Shown here piece by piece: positions 55,681-63,713 of a stretch of 64,000 bases of DNA. The stretch is from Rugosimonospora africana (GTDB lineage Bacteria; Actinomycetota; Actinomycetes; Mycobacteriales; Micromonosporaceae). Numbering within the stretch: the first letter of the stretch is position 1; each line of letters begins with the position of its first letter. The stretch is taken from positions 101,721-165,720 of the forward strand of contig NZ_BONZ01000056.1 of the NCBI RefSeq assembly GCF_016862975.1, in the 5' to 3' direction. Below the pieces are notes generated by a model, which saw only the letters and a program-made list of their open reading frames with translations, searched no databases and was not told where the DNA came from. The translations under genes and the position numbers were made by a program.

Positions 55681-57054
55681 TCAGCCGGGGCCGGTCAGCT
55701 CCCGCCGGCGACCGTCCAGGAACTCGCGTTCCGCCGCGTTGCCCGCGAGCGTGGCCGCCCTCGCGTACGCGTCGGCCGCCTCGGCGTCGCGACCCAACCG
55801 GCGCAGCAGGTCCGCCCGGATCGCGTAGAACATGTGGTACGCGTGCAGGTCGAGGCCGTCGACGATAGTGAGCGCGTCGGCCGGGCCGTCGGTCTCGGCC
55901 ACCGCGACCGCTCGGTTCAGCGCCACGACCGGGCTGGGGGCCACGGCCAGAAGCTGGTCGTACAGCAGGCGGATCTGCGGCCAGTCGGTGTCGCCCGGGT
56001 CGGTCGCGTCGCTGTGTACCGCGTTGATGGCGGCCTGGATCTGGTACGGGCCCGGACGGTTGCGCCGCAGGCAGGCGCGGACGATCGCCTGCCCCTCCTC
56101 GATCAGGCTCCGGTCCCAGCGGGTACGGTCCTGGTCCGCCAGCAGCACGAGCCGACCGTCCGGGGTGGTACGGCTGGGCCGGCGCGACTCGATGAGCAGC
56201 ATGAGCGCGAGCAGCCCCAGGACTTCCGGCTCGTCGGGCATGAGTTCGGCGAGGAGACGTCCGAGCCGGACGGCCTCGGCGCACAGTTCCTCGCGGATGA
56301 GCCGCTCCCCGGAGCTGGCCGCGTAGCCCTCGTTGAAGATGAGGTACACGACGGCAAGCACGGCGCGTACCCGTTCCGGGAGGTCTGCCTCCCTCGGTAT
56401 CCGGTACGGGATCCGGGCGTCACGGATCTTCGCCTTCGCCCGTACGAGCCGTTGGGCCATCGTCGCCTCGGGTACCAGGAAGGCGTGCGCGACCTCGGCC
56501 GTGGTGAGCCCGCCGAGCAGCCGCAGGGTGAGCGCGACCCGCGCGCCGACGCCGAGCGCGGGATGGCAGCAGGTGAAGATGAGGCGCAGCTGGTCGTCGC
56601 GCACGGGTCCCTCCTCGACCGGTTCGTCGCGCGCGTGCAGCAGGGCGGCTTCGGCGTGCCGGTCCTCGCGAACCGCCTCGTGGCGGTGGCGGTCGACGGC
56701 ACGGTTGCGGGCGGTGGTGATGATCCAGCCTGCGGGGCTGGGTGGCAGCCCGGCGGTCGGCCAGCGGCGTACCGCCTCGGCGAACGCGTCCTGGACCGCT
56801 TCCTCGGCGGCGTCGATGTCGCCGAAGGCACGGACCAGTACGGCCACGGCCCGGCCATACTCCTCGCGGAATACCCGCTCGATCTCCGGCGCGGGCAGCG
56901 GGTCTCGGGCGCCGGCCTCGCCGGGCAGCGGGCTTGGGGTGCCGGCCTCGTCGGGCAGCGGGCTTGAAGTGCCGGCCGTTTCGGGCAGTGGGCCACGGCC
57001 CCGCGCGGGCGGCGGGCCGCCGTCGCCGGTCTGCGCGGCGGGTTTCGAGGGCAC
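55681..57054 (-). CDS. DUF6596 RNA polymerase sigma factor (ECF42-like)
   Basis: The GTG at 57054 gives 457 residues; the start is uncertain. The N-terminus is a Pro/Glu/Ala/Gly-rich region with three 10-residue repeats ending before [20 protein letters not shown]. Sigma region 2 follows ([40 protein letters not shown]), then region 4 ([40 protein letters not shown]). The large C-terminal DUF6596 domain ([55 protein letters not shown]) is characteristic. These sigma factors pair with YCII/DGPF proteins, as here: the partner gene is immediately upstream with 8 bp spacing. Confidence 0.92.
   Translation of the reverse strand: MPSKPAAQTGDGGPPPARGRGPLPETAGTSSPLPDEAGTPSPLPGEAGARDPLPAPEIERVFREEYGRAVAVLVRAFGDIDAAEEAVQDAFAEAVRRWPTAGLPPSPAGWIITTARNRAVDRHRHEAVREDRHAEAALLHARDEPVEEGPVRDDQLRLIFTCCHPALGVGARVALTLRLLGGLTTAEVAHAFLVPEATMAQRLVRAKAKIRDARIPYRIPREADLPERVRAVLAVVYLIFNEGYAASSGERLIREELCAEAVRLGRLLAELMPDEPEVLGLLALMLLIESRRPSRTTPDGRLVLLADQDRTRWDRSLIEEGQAIVRACLRRNRPGPYQIQAAINAVHSDATDPGDTDWPQIRLLYDQLLAVAPSPVVALNRAVAVAETDGPADALTIVDGLDLHAYHMFYAIRADLLRRLGRDAEAADAYARAATLAGNAAEREFLDGRRRELTGPG
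56901..56990 (-). repeat. Three 30-bp tandem repeats at the sigma factor N-terminus
   Basis: Units at 56901-56930, 56931-56960 and 56961-56990 diverge gradually and each contain GCCGGCC and CGGGCAGxG. They encode repeats of the type [10 protein letters not shown]. The unit sequence is unrelated to the 30-bp repeats of the other ECF sigma at 52701 despite the equal length. Confidence 0.8.
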
Positions 57055-57062
57055 GCGCCGGA

Positions 57063-57431
57063 TCAGGCCCGTTCCTCCGATGCCGGGACCTCGCCGTGAA
57101 ACGGTCGCACCTCGATGGCGAGCGGTCGCAGCGCACGCGCCAGACCGGCGGCCCATTCCAGCGCGGCGTCGAGGTCGGGCGCCTTGATGATGTCGAACCC
57201 GCCGACGAACTCCTTGCCCTCCAGGTACGGGCCGTCGGTGACGATCACCTGGTCGTCGGCCGCCCGTACCACGGTCGCGCTGTCCGGCGGGAGCAGCGGA
57301 CCGCTGAACACCCACACGCCGGCGGCCTGTGCCTCCTTCGTCCACGCCTCGACGTCCCGCATCGCTCTGTCCAGGACCTCCGGCGGCGGCGTTCCCTCCG
57401 GCTGGTAGATGCTGAGCAGGTACTGCTTCAT
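57063..57431 (-). CDS. YCII/DGPF-domain protein
   Basis: A 122-residue protein from ATG 57431 with GGAGGAGG upstream. It contains [20 protein letters not shown], the family segment [20 protein letters not shown] (the DGPF-like motif reads DGPYLEGKE) and [24 protein letters not shown]-related proteins regularly accompany ECF41/42-like sigma factors, but their role is not established. It is the first gene of the two-gene operon. Confidence 0.92.
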   Translation of the reverse strand: MKQYLLSIYQPEGTPPPEVLDRAMRDVEAWTKEAQAAGVWVFSGPLLPPDSATVVRAADDQVIVTDGPYLEGKEFVGGFDIIKAPDLDAALEWAAGLARALRPLAIEVRPFHGEVPASEERA

Positions 57432-57542
57432 CTGGACCTCCTCCCGACCCGACGGTACCGCCGGCACGGCGCCGGCTCATCTCGTACACGAACCGGAGCC
57501 GGCCGGATCGACATTGTCAGGGGCGAGATTCCAGGGTGCTTC

Positions 57543-58094
57543 TCAATCCGCCGCCGGGTCCCGCATCGCGGCGAGCACCAGGTCGGCCAGTTCGCTCGGC
57601 GTTTTCTCGCCGCCGGCCAGGATCAGTGTGTCCTCATCGAGCGTGTCGCGTGCTGCCACGCAGCGTTCGACGTTGGCGTGGCGGAAGGCTCGCGCTTCCG
57701 CATCCTGGTCGGGGTTGTCGGGTGTCAGGATCTGCGCGTCGATGCGGCGGCGCAGCTCGTCGGCGGGTACGTCGAGGAACACGTGCAGGACGGGTATCCC
57801 GGCCTTGCCGATGAGCCCGAAGATCTCCTCGCGGTACCCGGGGTTCACCAGGGTCATCGGCACGATGAGGTCGCGGCCGTACTCGCTGTGCATGCCGATG
57901 GCGAACTCGGCGACCAGCTTCCGCCACAGCGGAATGTCCTGGAAGTCGCCGCTGTCCGGAGAGGGGACCCACTTCGTCAGGATGTAGCCGACGTATTCGG
58001 GGTCAAAGGGCATCGCGCCAGGCAGCCGACGGTGCAACTCCTCGGACAGGGTGGTCTTGCCGCCCGCGAAAGCGCCGTTGATCCAGACAATCAT
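57543..58094 (-). CDS. TmrB-like P-loop kinase
   Basis: A 183-residue protein. The P-loop is MIVWINGAFAGGKTTLSEEL, followed by PFDPEYVGYILTKWV, LIVPMTLVNPGYREEIFGLI and VLHVFLDVPADELRRRIDAQ. This pattern resembles TmrB, the Bacillus tunicamycin-resistance protein, and related AAA family kinases. Antibiotic resistance is a family suggestion, not visible here. The gene is divergent from a TetR regulator whose start lies 78 bp away, and they may be regulated together. Confidence 0.88.
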   Translation of the reverse strand: MIVWINGAFAGGKTTLSEELHRRLPGAMPFDPEYVGYILTKWVPSPDSGDFQDIPLWRKLVAEFAIGMHSEYGRDLIVPMTLVNPGYREEIFGLIGKAGIPVLHVFLDVPADELRRRIDAQILTPDNPDQDAEARAFRHANVERCVAARDTLDEDTLILAGGEKTPSELADLVLAAMRDPAAD

Positions 58095-58149
58095 GCGACC
58101 GATCTAATCAAGGCGCAGCAAGCTCACGTTCGGTGACTCCCGCTGTACC

Positions 58150-58169
58150 AACTAGTACGTACACTCGTT
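58150..58169. promoter_or_regulatory. Candidate TetR operator
   Basis: A 20-bp imperfect inverted repeat (outer pairs AACtAGT / ACTcGTT, six of seven matching) contains the perfect palindrome GTACGTAC. It lies just before the TetR GTG at 58172, in the divergent region with the TmrB-like gene. Confidence 0.5.
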
Positions 58170-58171
58170 GG

Positions 58172-58750
58172 GTGGACACCGTGGATCGGCTGATCGAGAG
58201 TACGCGCGAGTTGCTGTGGGAGCGCGGCTACGTGGGTACCAGTCCGAAAGCCATCCAGCAGCGCGCTGGCGCCGGACAGGGCAGCATGTACCACCACTTC
58301 ACCGGCAAGCCGGAACTCGCGCTGGCGGCGATCGACCGTTCGGCACGGGAACTGTGCTCCGCGGCGGACGCGGAGTTGGCCGCTCCCGGGTCGGCGGTCG
58401 AACGGGTCACCGCCTACCTGCGCCGTGAGCGCGACGTGCTCAGGGGCTGCCCGATCGGCAGGCTCACCCAGGACCCCGAGATCATGGCGGATCCGATGCT
58501 CCGGGAGCCGGTCACGCAGACCTTCGACTGGATGCGCCGGCGCCTCGCCCGGGTGCTGACGGAGGGACGCGACCGCGGCGAATTCGACGCCTCGCTGAAC
58601 GCGGACGCGACGGCTTCCACGATCGTCGCGGTGCTCCAGGGCGGCTACGTGCTGGCCCGGGCCGCCGGTTCGGCGGAGCCGTTCGACGAGGCGGTCACCG
58701 GCGTCCTCGGCCTGCTCGCCGGGCACGTGGTGCCGGACGAGAACAGCTGA
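58172..58750 (+). CDS. TetR-family regulator
   Basis: The GTG at 58172 gives 192 residues. The N-terminal helix-turn-helix is DRLIESTRELLWERGYVGTS, PKAIQQRAGAGQGSMYHHFT and GKPELALAAIDR. The ligand-binding domain has CPIGRLTQDPEIMADPMLRE and TASTIVAVLQGGYVLARAAG, of the TetR_C/YxaF-like type. It probably represses itself and the divergent TmrB-like gene through the site at 58150. It ends in a strong terminator. Confidence 0.92.
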   Translation: MDTVDRLIESTRELLWERGYVGTSPKAIQQRAGAGQGSMYHHFTGKPELALAAIDRSARELCSAADAELAAPGSAVERVTAYLRRERDVLRGCPIGRLTQDPEIMADPMLREPVTQTFDWMRRRLARVLTEGRDRGEFDASLNADATASTIVAVLQGGYVLARAAGSAEPFDEAVTGVLGLLAGHVVPDENS

Positions 58751-58773
58751 GCCGGCGTTGAGCCGACGCTGAG

Positions 58774-58804
58774 CCGGCCCGGGGTGGAAACGACCCCGGG
58801 CCGG
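58774..58804 (+). terminator. TetR gene terminator
   Basis: A perfect 12-bp stem, CCGGCCCGGGGT (58774-58785) with ACCCCGGGCCGG (58793-58804), and a 7-base loop lie 24 bp after the TetR stop codon. Confidence 0.8.
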
Positions 58805-58890
58805 GCTTGCGGCGCGGGCCGGGCTTGCCGCGCGGGCGGAGCTTGAGGCGCGGCTAGGCTAACGGCGAGGGCTGAGGCTGGCGCCGCGGC

Positions 58891-59565
58891 TCAGCTCCAG
58901 CGGATCGGCGGCAGGCCGGCGTCGGCCAGCGCCTTGTCGACCTGACTGAACGGCCGGCTGCCCAGGAATCCCTTCGGATTCATCGGACTGGGGTGGCCGG
59001 CCTCCAGGATCACGTGCTGCGGCGCGGTGACCAGTGCCGCCTTCTTCCGCGCGTACGAACCCCAGAGGACGAACACGACGCGGCTGCGCTTCGCGTCCAG
59101 CGCCCGGATCGCGGCGTCGGTGAAGTGCTCCCAACCGCGACCGGCGTGTGAGGCCGGCGCGCCGCCGCGCACGGTGAGCACCGCGTTGAGCAGCAGTACG
59201 CCCTGAGCCGCCCAGTCGCTCAGGTCGCCGCCGGTGCGTGGCTCGCCGCCCAGGTCTTCGCGCAACTCCTTGAAGACGCTGCGCAGCGACGGCGGCACCG
59301 GCACACCGGCCCGGACGCTGAAGCTCAGCCCGTGTGCCTGGCCCTTCTTGTGGTATGGATCCTGACCCAGGATGAGCACGCGGGCATCGTCCGGCGAGCA
59401 CAGCCGGAATGCCTGGAACAGGTCCGGCAGTGGTGGATACACCTCCTGGGTGCGGTATTCCTCGTCGACGAACGCGCCCAGCGCCCCCACCACGTCGGGG
59501 TCGAGGTGGGGGCGGATGACCTCGCGCCAGGCGGCCGGCAGCAGCTCCATCAGATCCAACGACAT
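58891..59565 (-). CDS. ung: Uracil-DNA glycosylase, family 1
   Basis: A 224-residue protein from ATG 59565. Family 1 motifs are all present: the catalytic-water loop LILGQDPYHKKGQAHGLSFS (GQDPYH with catalytic Asp), the Pro-rich loop VPVPPSLRSVFKELREDLGG, LLLNAVLTVRGGAPASHAGR (uracil-recognition Asn) and the minor-groove loop GHPSPMNPKGFLGSRPFSQV with the catalytic His. It removes uracil from DNA in base excision repair. It is transcribed alone, 35 bp downstream of the GH18 gene on the same strand. Confidence 0.97.
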   Translation of the reverse strand: MSLDLMELLPAAWREVIRPHLDPDVVGALGAFVDEEYRTQEVYPPLPDLFQAFRLCSPDDARVLILGQDPYHKKGQAHGLSFSVRAGVPVPPSLRSVFKELREDLGGEPRTGGDLSDWAAQGVLLLNAVLTVRGGAPASHAGRGWEHFTDAAIRALDAKRSRVVFVLWGSYARKKAALVTAPQHVILEAGHPSPMNPKGFLGSRPFSQVDKALADAGLPPIRWS

Positions 59566-59600
59566 GACCGGATGGTACGGGGCGCCACCGACAATCCGGT

Positions 59601-60698
59601 TCAGCGCTGGTCGTGGCGCCCGTGCGTGAACGGCCGCATGATTCCGGTGTACTGCCAGGTCGACTGGGCGACACCGGAGCACGTGTCGCTGCCCGGTGTG
59701 CCCGGGCACTCACCGTTGTCCCGACCGAGCGCCCAGAACGACAGTTCGGCGATGTTCTTCGCGCCCGCCCACGCGGTGACGGTCTTCGCGTCGGCGAGGG
59801 TGAAGACCTCCTGCGGCCCGGTCTCGCCGCCCGACCCGTAGTCGTCGATGCCGATCATCTCGGTGATGCCGACCATGCTCCACAGCTGACCGGCCGACCG
59901 CGTCGGGTACAGCGTGTGCAGGGTGGCCACGAGACTGGTGGCCGCGGTCTTCGTGTCGGCGGCCATCTCGTGCGCCTGGTCGTCGTAGTAGTCGAAGGTC
60001 ATGATGTTCACGATGTCGATCCGGGCGTCGTTGGCCACGGCGTTGCGCAGCACGTCGATCCCGGTCTGTTCGAGGCCGGCCGGACCGGTGGGGATCGTGT
60101 AGACGAACTGGACGGTGCGCCCGGTGCGCCGGGCCCACTGCTCGACCTGATGAATGGCCTTGTTGCGCCGGTCGATGCCGGCCGTGTTGGTCAGCGAGTT
60201 GTCCTCGACGTCCAGGTCGAGCCGGGTGACGTGGTACGTCGTGATGACCTTCTCGAAGGCGGCCGCGATCCGGTCGACGCTGGGGCAGCTGTCGGCGATC
60301 TCGGTGGCCGCGTTGTCGGCGCTGAACCCGCCGAACGACGGGACGACGTCGCCACCCCGGGCCCGGATCGCGGCGATGTCGTCGCCGAACGTCGAGTGCG
60401 CGACGGGCGTGCTGGGGTCGCCGTTCCACAGCACGTCGCAGGAGCCGGTTTGCGCGGTCTGAAGGAACGCCATGGTGAGGTACCTGGCCCCGGACGCCTT
60501 GGCCAGTGCCGCCGGGCTGTCGCCGGTGTAGCTCTGGAAGTACGGGGCGAAGACGTGGTCGGGCAGCGTGGTGGCGGCGCTTTCGCCGGCGTACGCCGCG
60601 GTGCCGAGCGTCGCGGTGCCGAGCGCCGCGCTCGCGGCCAGCAGGGTCGCGGTGGCGGCACCGGCCAGACGGGTGCGGGAGATTCGCGTACGGAACAT
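59601..60698 (-). CDS. Secreted GH18 chitinase-like glycosidase
   Basis: A 365-residue protein. A signal peptide (RLAGAATATLLAASAALGTA then TLGTAAYAGES) is followed directly by the catalytic domain; there is no carbohydrate-binding module. The GH18 catalytic motif is DLDVED in VTRLDLDVEDNSLTNTAGID, with the acid Glu conserved. Other segments are YLTMAFLQTAQTGSCDVLWN, VVPSFGGFSADNAATEIADS and IVNIMTFDYYDDQAHEMAAD. It probably hydrolyses chitin or related beta-1,4 N-acetylglucosaminides outside the cell. No regulator is adjacent. Confidence 0.93.
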   Translation of the reverse strand: MFRTRISRTRLAGAATATLLAASAALGTATLGTAAYAGESAATTLPDHVFAPYFQSYTGDSPAALAKASGARYLTMAFLQTAQTGSCDVLWNGDPSTPVAHSTFGDDIAAIRARGGDVVPSFGGFSADNAATEIADSCPSVDRIAAAFEKVITTYHVTRLDLDVEDNSLTNTAGIDRRNKAIHQVEQWARRTGRTVQFVYTIPTGPAGLEQTGIDVLRNAVANDARIDIVNIMTFDYYDDQAHEMAADTKTAATSLVATLHTLYPTRSAGQLWSMVGITEMIGIDDYGSGGETGPQEVFTLADAKTVTAWAGAKNIAELSFWALGRDNGECPGTPGSDTCSGVAQSTWQYTGIMRPFTHGRHDQR

Positions 60699-60801
60699 GG
60701 GTCCACCCTCCGGGGAACGGCAGGCGTAGTTAGGAACCCTTCCTGACAGATGGAACGTAGGGGCGCCTGTCGAACGGTGTCAAGGGTTGGACCGGGCCGC
60801 C

Positions 60802-60914
60802 GGGTGGCCGCCGTGCTCCGGCGCGGCGACCGCTCACGGGCCGGGCGGCGAGCACCCCGGGTGGCCGTCGTGCTCGCGGCGGCGACCGCCCGGCGGCCGG
60901 GCGGCGAGCACCCC
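60802..60914. repeat. 57-bp tandem repeat upstream of the PRC-barrel gene
   Basis: Copies at 60802-60858 (57 bp) and 60859-60914 (56 bp) each begin GGGTGGCCG and end GGGCGGCGAGCACCCC, with about 85-90% identity by eye. The one-base difference argues against a coding role. The repeats lie in the divergent region between the GH18 and PRC-barrel genes and end about 60 bp before the latter start. Confidence 0.75.
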
Positions 60915-60974
60915 ATGCGCTCCCGTGGAGCGAAGAGACCGCATCGCCATCAGGGCGGGCGTAGCGTCGGTGCT

Positions 60975-61322
60975 GTGCAGGACATGGGACCGCCGATCGC
61001 CTATCTGGGGCTGCGCCGGGGTACGCCGGTCTTCGACCGCGACGGCAACCGTCTCGGCGTCATGGAGCACGTCCTGGCCGACGAGCGGTCCGACATCTTC
61101 CACGGTCTGATCGTCGGCGCCGAGTCGCCGTTGCCGCGCTACGCGTTCGTGGACGCCGACCAGATCGCCGAGTTGCACGAGGGCGGCGTGCTCCTGGCCG
61201 CCGGCGGCGAGGAGCTGCACGACGTGAACGAGCCGACCGGCACTGGCGAGGCCAGCATCGAGGACGGCAAGATGCGGGCCCGGATCGAAGAGGCGAGGGA
61301 ATGGGTCGGCCGGCATCACTGA
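60975..61322 (+). CDS. PRC-barrel domain protein
   Basis: The GTG at 60975 gives 115 residues (ATG 60984 is possible). The PRC-barrel fold is readable: IAYLGLRRGTPVFDRDGNRL, GVMEHVLADERSDIFHGLIV and LPRYAFVDADQIAELHEGGV. PRC-barrel proteins range from RimM to photosynthetic reaction centre H subunits and small stress proteins; this stand-alone form is of the latter sort, with unknown ligand. It converges on a membrane-protein gene with a 9-bp gap. Confidence 0.85.
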   Translation: MQDMGPPIAYLGLRRGTPVFDRDGNRLGVMEHVLADERSDIFHGLIVGAESPLPRYAFVDADQIAELHEGGVLLAAGGEELHDVNEPTGTGEASIEDGKMRARIEEAREWVGRHH

Positions 61323-61331
61323 TGGCGGCGG

Positions 61332-62063
61332 TCAGCTCAGGTTTCCCACGCCTCTGGCGATCACGAGTACCGAGGTGATCAGGGCGGCGGTCGACTCCAC
61401 TCCCATCAGGAGCTTGGCGCGGTGCGACAGCGGCATGGTGTCGGTGGGGCTGAACGCCGAGGAGTTGCTCAGCGACACGTACAGGTAATCGATGAACGTC
61501 GGCATCCAGCCGCTGGCCTGGCTGGACCCCCGGTCGACCTCGACCACCGTGCCCTTGTCCTCGTCCTGCGGGAAGCGGAAGTCCGCGCGGGGCAGGCGGC
61601 GGCGGTCGACGAGGTTGCGGACGACCGGCCCGCCCCGGTCGATCTCCCAGAACGCCAGGCCGAAGACGATGACGTCGGTCGCCCAGACCTGCAGGGCGGC
61701 GACCAATAGGGGCAGACCTTCCTGTTTGCTGACCAACTCCCGCAGCACCAGCCCGAGCGACGCGAGATTCGCGGCGGCGATCACCACCACGATGACGATG
61801 GACAGGCCGCGGGTGACCCGGTTTTGGCGGCTCATCCGCACCGGGTTGACCACCAGCAGGGAGATCAGCAGCAGCATCTCCAGCCCGGGGATCACGAACC
61901 GCGGGCCGATCAGCACGTCCTGCGGGAGCAGTGCGTAGAGGGCGATGGCGACGAGCGTGGCGAGCGCCGCCGGCAGGCGCACCTCGCCCCGCGGCCGGTG
62001 CTCTGGCGCATCGCCGGAGGCCGCCGGCGACTCCTTGCCCGGTGCGGCCTTTGTCGCCGTCAT
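61332..62063 (-). CDS. Membrane protein with ion-channel-like C-terminus
   Basis: A 243-residue protein. A short cytoplasmic head is followed by about six transmembrane helices: LPAALATLVAIALYALLPQD, GLEMLLLISLLVVNPVRMSR, RGLSIVIVVVIAAANLASLG and others. The last part contains MPTFIDYLYVSLSNSSAFSP and LLMGVESTAALITSVLVIAR, a helix-loop-helix arrangement like two-helix ion channels, though no TVGYG-type filter is present. The family was not identified. It is the only gene between the PRC-barrel and the winged-helix operon. Confidence 0.8.
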   Translation of the reverse strand: MTATKAAPGKESPAASGDAPEHRPRGEVRLPAALATLVAIALYALLPQDVLIGPRFVIPGLEMLLLISLLVVNPVRMSRQNRVTRGLSIVIVVVIAAANLASLGLVLRELVSKQEGLPLLVAALQVWATDVIVFGLAFWEIDRGGPVVRNLVDRRRLPRADFRFPQDEDKGTVVEVDRGSSQASGWMPTFIDYLYVSLSNSSAFSPTDTMPLSHRAKLLMGVESTAALITSVLVIARGVGNLS

Positions 62064-62217
62064 TGCCGGTACCTGCCGGGTTGTCTACGCCGCATCGCCG
62101 CTCCTCCTGGTTGCCGCCGTCAGGTACCCAGTCGCTCGCGCGACTAAGCCCGGTGCTGCGCAACCGGAGGCGGCACCCGGGAGCGAGGCCACGAGGCCGT
62201 ACCCGGGAGCCGGGCCG

Positions 62218-62478
62218 CTACTCGGCGTCTTTCAGCACGCCCTCGATCATGGCCAGCCGCCGGGTCACCTCGCCGAACCGGTCGTCGACGCTCGCCAGCC
62301 GGTGCTCCGTGATCTCCTGCGCCCGCACCGCGCGGTCGGCGAGCGCGCGGTACTCGGTCTCGCGGGTGACCGTGGTCCGGGCCCGCAGGTGCGCCCCGAC
62401 CTGCCAGATCGCCACGATCACGATCCCGGCGACAACGACGAGGGGGATCACACCCGAGTTCATGAGGTCCTGAGCCAT
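62218..62478 (-). CDS. Small membrane protein with coiled coil, winged-helix partner
   Basis: An 86-residue protein: one transmembrane helix (GVIPLVVVAGIVIVAIWQVG) and a charged coiled-coil tail (REYTRALADRAVR-like heptads, then VDDRFGEVTRRLAMIEGVLK). The start overlaps the stop of the regulator gene by one base (TAATG). Its job is unknown. Such a small membrane coiled-coil protein coupled to a DNA-binding protein could tether the regulator to the membrane or report membrane state to it. Confidence 0.8.
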   Translation of the reverse strand: MAQDLMNSGVIPLVVVAGIVIVAIWQVGAHLRARTTVTRETEYRALADRAVRAQEITEHRLASVDDRFGEVTRRLAMIEGVLKDAE

Positions 62479-62831
62479 TAGCTATCTCCGTTCTGCTGTG
62501 CGCCGCGATCCGGGCCGTCGGCGGCGTCGTTCGTGAGGGTCTTCGCGGCGGCTGCCACCGACTGCGGCGTCAGCTGCAACGCGAACGCGTTGACCTGGTA
62601 GTACTTCATCGCCTTGCCGTCCTCGGAGAGTTCCAGCTCTGCCGAGACCAGGCCGGCCCTCTCCAGCTTCTTGAGGTGCACCTGGAGCAGTGCCCTGCTG
62701 ATGCCGAGGTCCCGGGCGAGTGCGCTGACGTAGTGCCGGCCGGTGGACAGAGCCGCGAGCACGCGCATGCGATGCGGGCTGGCGAGAGTCGCGAGAACCC
62801 GCACCAGCTCGTCACCGGTCAACTCGGCCAT
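62478..62831 (-). CDS. Winged-helix regulator of the ArsR type
   Basis: The ATG at 62831 with AGGAGGAG upstream gives 117 residues: LVRVLATLASPHRMRVLAAL, VSALARDLGISRALLQVHLK (recognition helix), KLERAGLVSAELELSEDGKA, then a C-terminal part that resembles small-ligand or dimerisation tails. There are no metal-site cysteines. It is first in a two-gene operon with the small membrane protein. Two TGCCAAN6TTTGC sites lie directly upstream. Confidence 0.88.
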   Translation of the reverse strand: MAELTGDELVRVLATLASPHRMRVLAALSTGRHYVSALARDLGISRALLQVHLKKLERAGLVSAELELSEDGKAMKYYQVNAFALQLTPQSVAAAAKTLTNDAADGPDRGAQQNGDS

Positions 62832-62853
62832 CTTTGTGCTCCTCCTTGGCAGA

Positions 62854-62926
62854 TGCCAACTATTATTTGCAGGTGCCCGCAGGCATGTCAAGTCCGACTG
62901 AGCACCTGCCAATAATCATTTGCGGG
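62854..62926 (-). promoter_or_regulatory. Twin operator sites of the winged-helix operon
   Basis: Two copies of TGCCAAN6TTTGC lie at 62854-62873 and 62907-62926, 53 bp apart start to start, in the same orientation, with 14 of 20 positions identical. Each is an imperfect inverted repeat and both are AT-rich islands in GC-rich DNA. The first ends 23 bp upstream of the regulator start. Confidence 0.65.
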
Positions 62927-63095
62927 TAGCGGAGCGAGAGTGCGTGCCCGGGCCGGCTGTCCCGTTCCCGGGGCGCCGGGGTCGCCATCGCGTGCGCCCG
63001 CGGCCCGCCCACCGGCGGTCGTCGTGTCCACTGTGGACTCGTGATGCCGGCGCGACTTCCCTCGCCATCCCCGACGCGTCACTACCATCGGAATC

Positions 63096-63566
63096 ATGGA
63101 AGACAGACCACCGTTGCCACCGTTCACCGCCGAGACCGCCGCGCAGAAGGTGCGGATGGCCGAGAACGCGTGGAACACCCGTGACCCACAGAAGGTTGCC
63201 CTCGCCTACACGCCGGACAGCGCCTGGCGCAACCGGGACCTGTTCATCAACGGCCGCGACGAGATCGTCGAGTTCCTCACCATGAAGTGGAGCCGTGAAC
63301 TCGACTACCGCCTCATCAAGGAGGTGTGGGCCTTCCGGGACAACCGGATCGCGGTGCGCTTCGCGTACGAGTGTCGCGACGCGAGCGGCCAGTGGTTCCG
63401 GTCGTACGGCAACGAAAACTGGGAGTTCGACGAGCACGGGCTCATGCGCCGCCGGCTGGCCAGCATCAACGACCTGCGCATCGCGGAGTCCGACCGGCTG
63501 TACCACTGGGACTCCTGCGGCCCGCGTCCAGACGACCATCCGGGGCTGACCGAACTCGGGTTGTAA
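63096..63566 (+). CDS. DUF1348 (NTF2-like) protein
   Basis: A 156-residue protein: [80 protein letters not shown] and [20 protein letters not shown]. This is the DUF1348 pattern of the NTF2-like superfamily. Members form a conical ligand pocket, and the substrate is unknown. A GTCCAC-T-GTGGAC inverted repeat (63026-63038) lies upstream and could be an operator. The gene is separated by 144 bp from nuoD and is not part of a nuo operon. Confidence 0.9.
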   Translation: MEDRPPLPPFTAETAAQKVRMAENAWNTRDPQKVALAYTPDSAWRNRDLFINGRDEIVEFLTMKWSRELDYRLIKEVWAFRDNRIAVRFAYECRDASGQWFRSYGNENWEFDEHGLMRRRLASINDLRIAESDRLYHWDSCGPRPDDHPGLTELGL

Positions 63567-63693
63567 CCCGGGCCGCCCGCCGGCCGGCCTCAGCGCGCTC
63601 CCCGGTAACCCGCCGGCCCGCCGGCCGGGCTCAGCGGCCGCCCCCGGCCACCCGCCGGGGCGACGGGCGGTCGCGAAGGCGCCGGTCGGAGGG

Positions 63694-63713
63694 CATGTAC
63701 CATCTGGTACATG
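63694..63713. promoter_or_regulatory. Palindrome over the nuoD start codon
   Basis: CATGTACCA-TC-TGGTACATG is a perfect 9-bp inverted repeat with a 2-base centre, ending on the ATG of nuoD (63711). The nearest Shine-Dalgarno-like GGAGGG (63688-63693) is 17 bp from the ATG, so the palindrome separates them. A repressor or an RNA hairpin here would control start-codon access. Confidence 0.6.
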
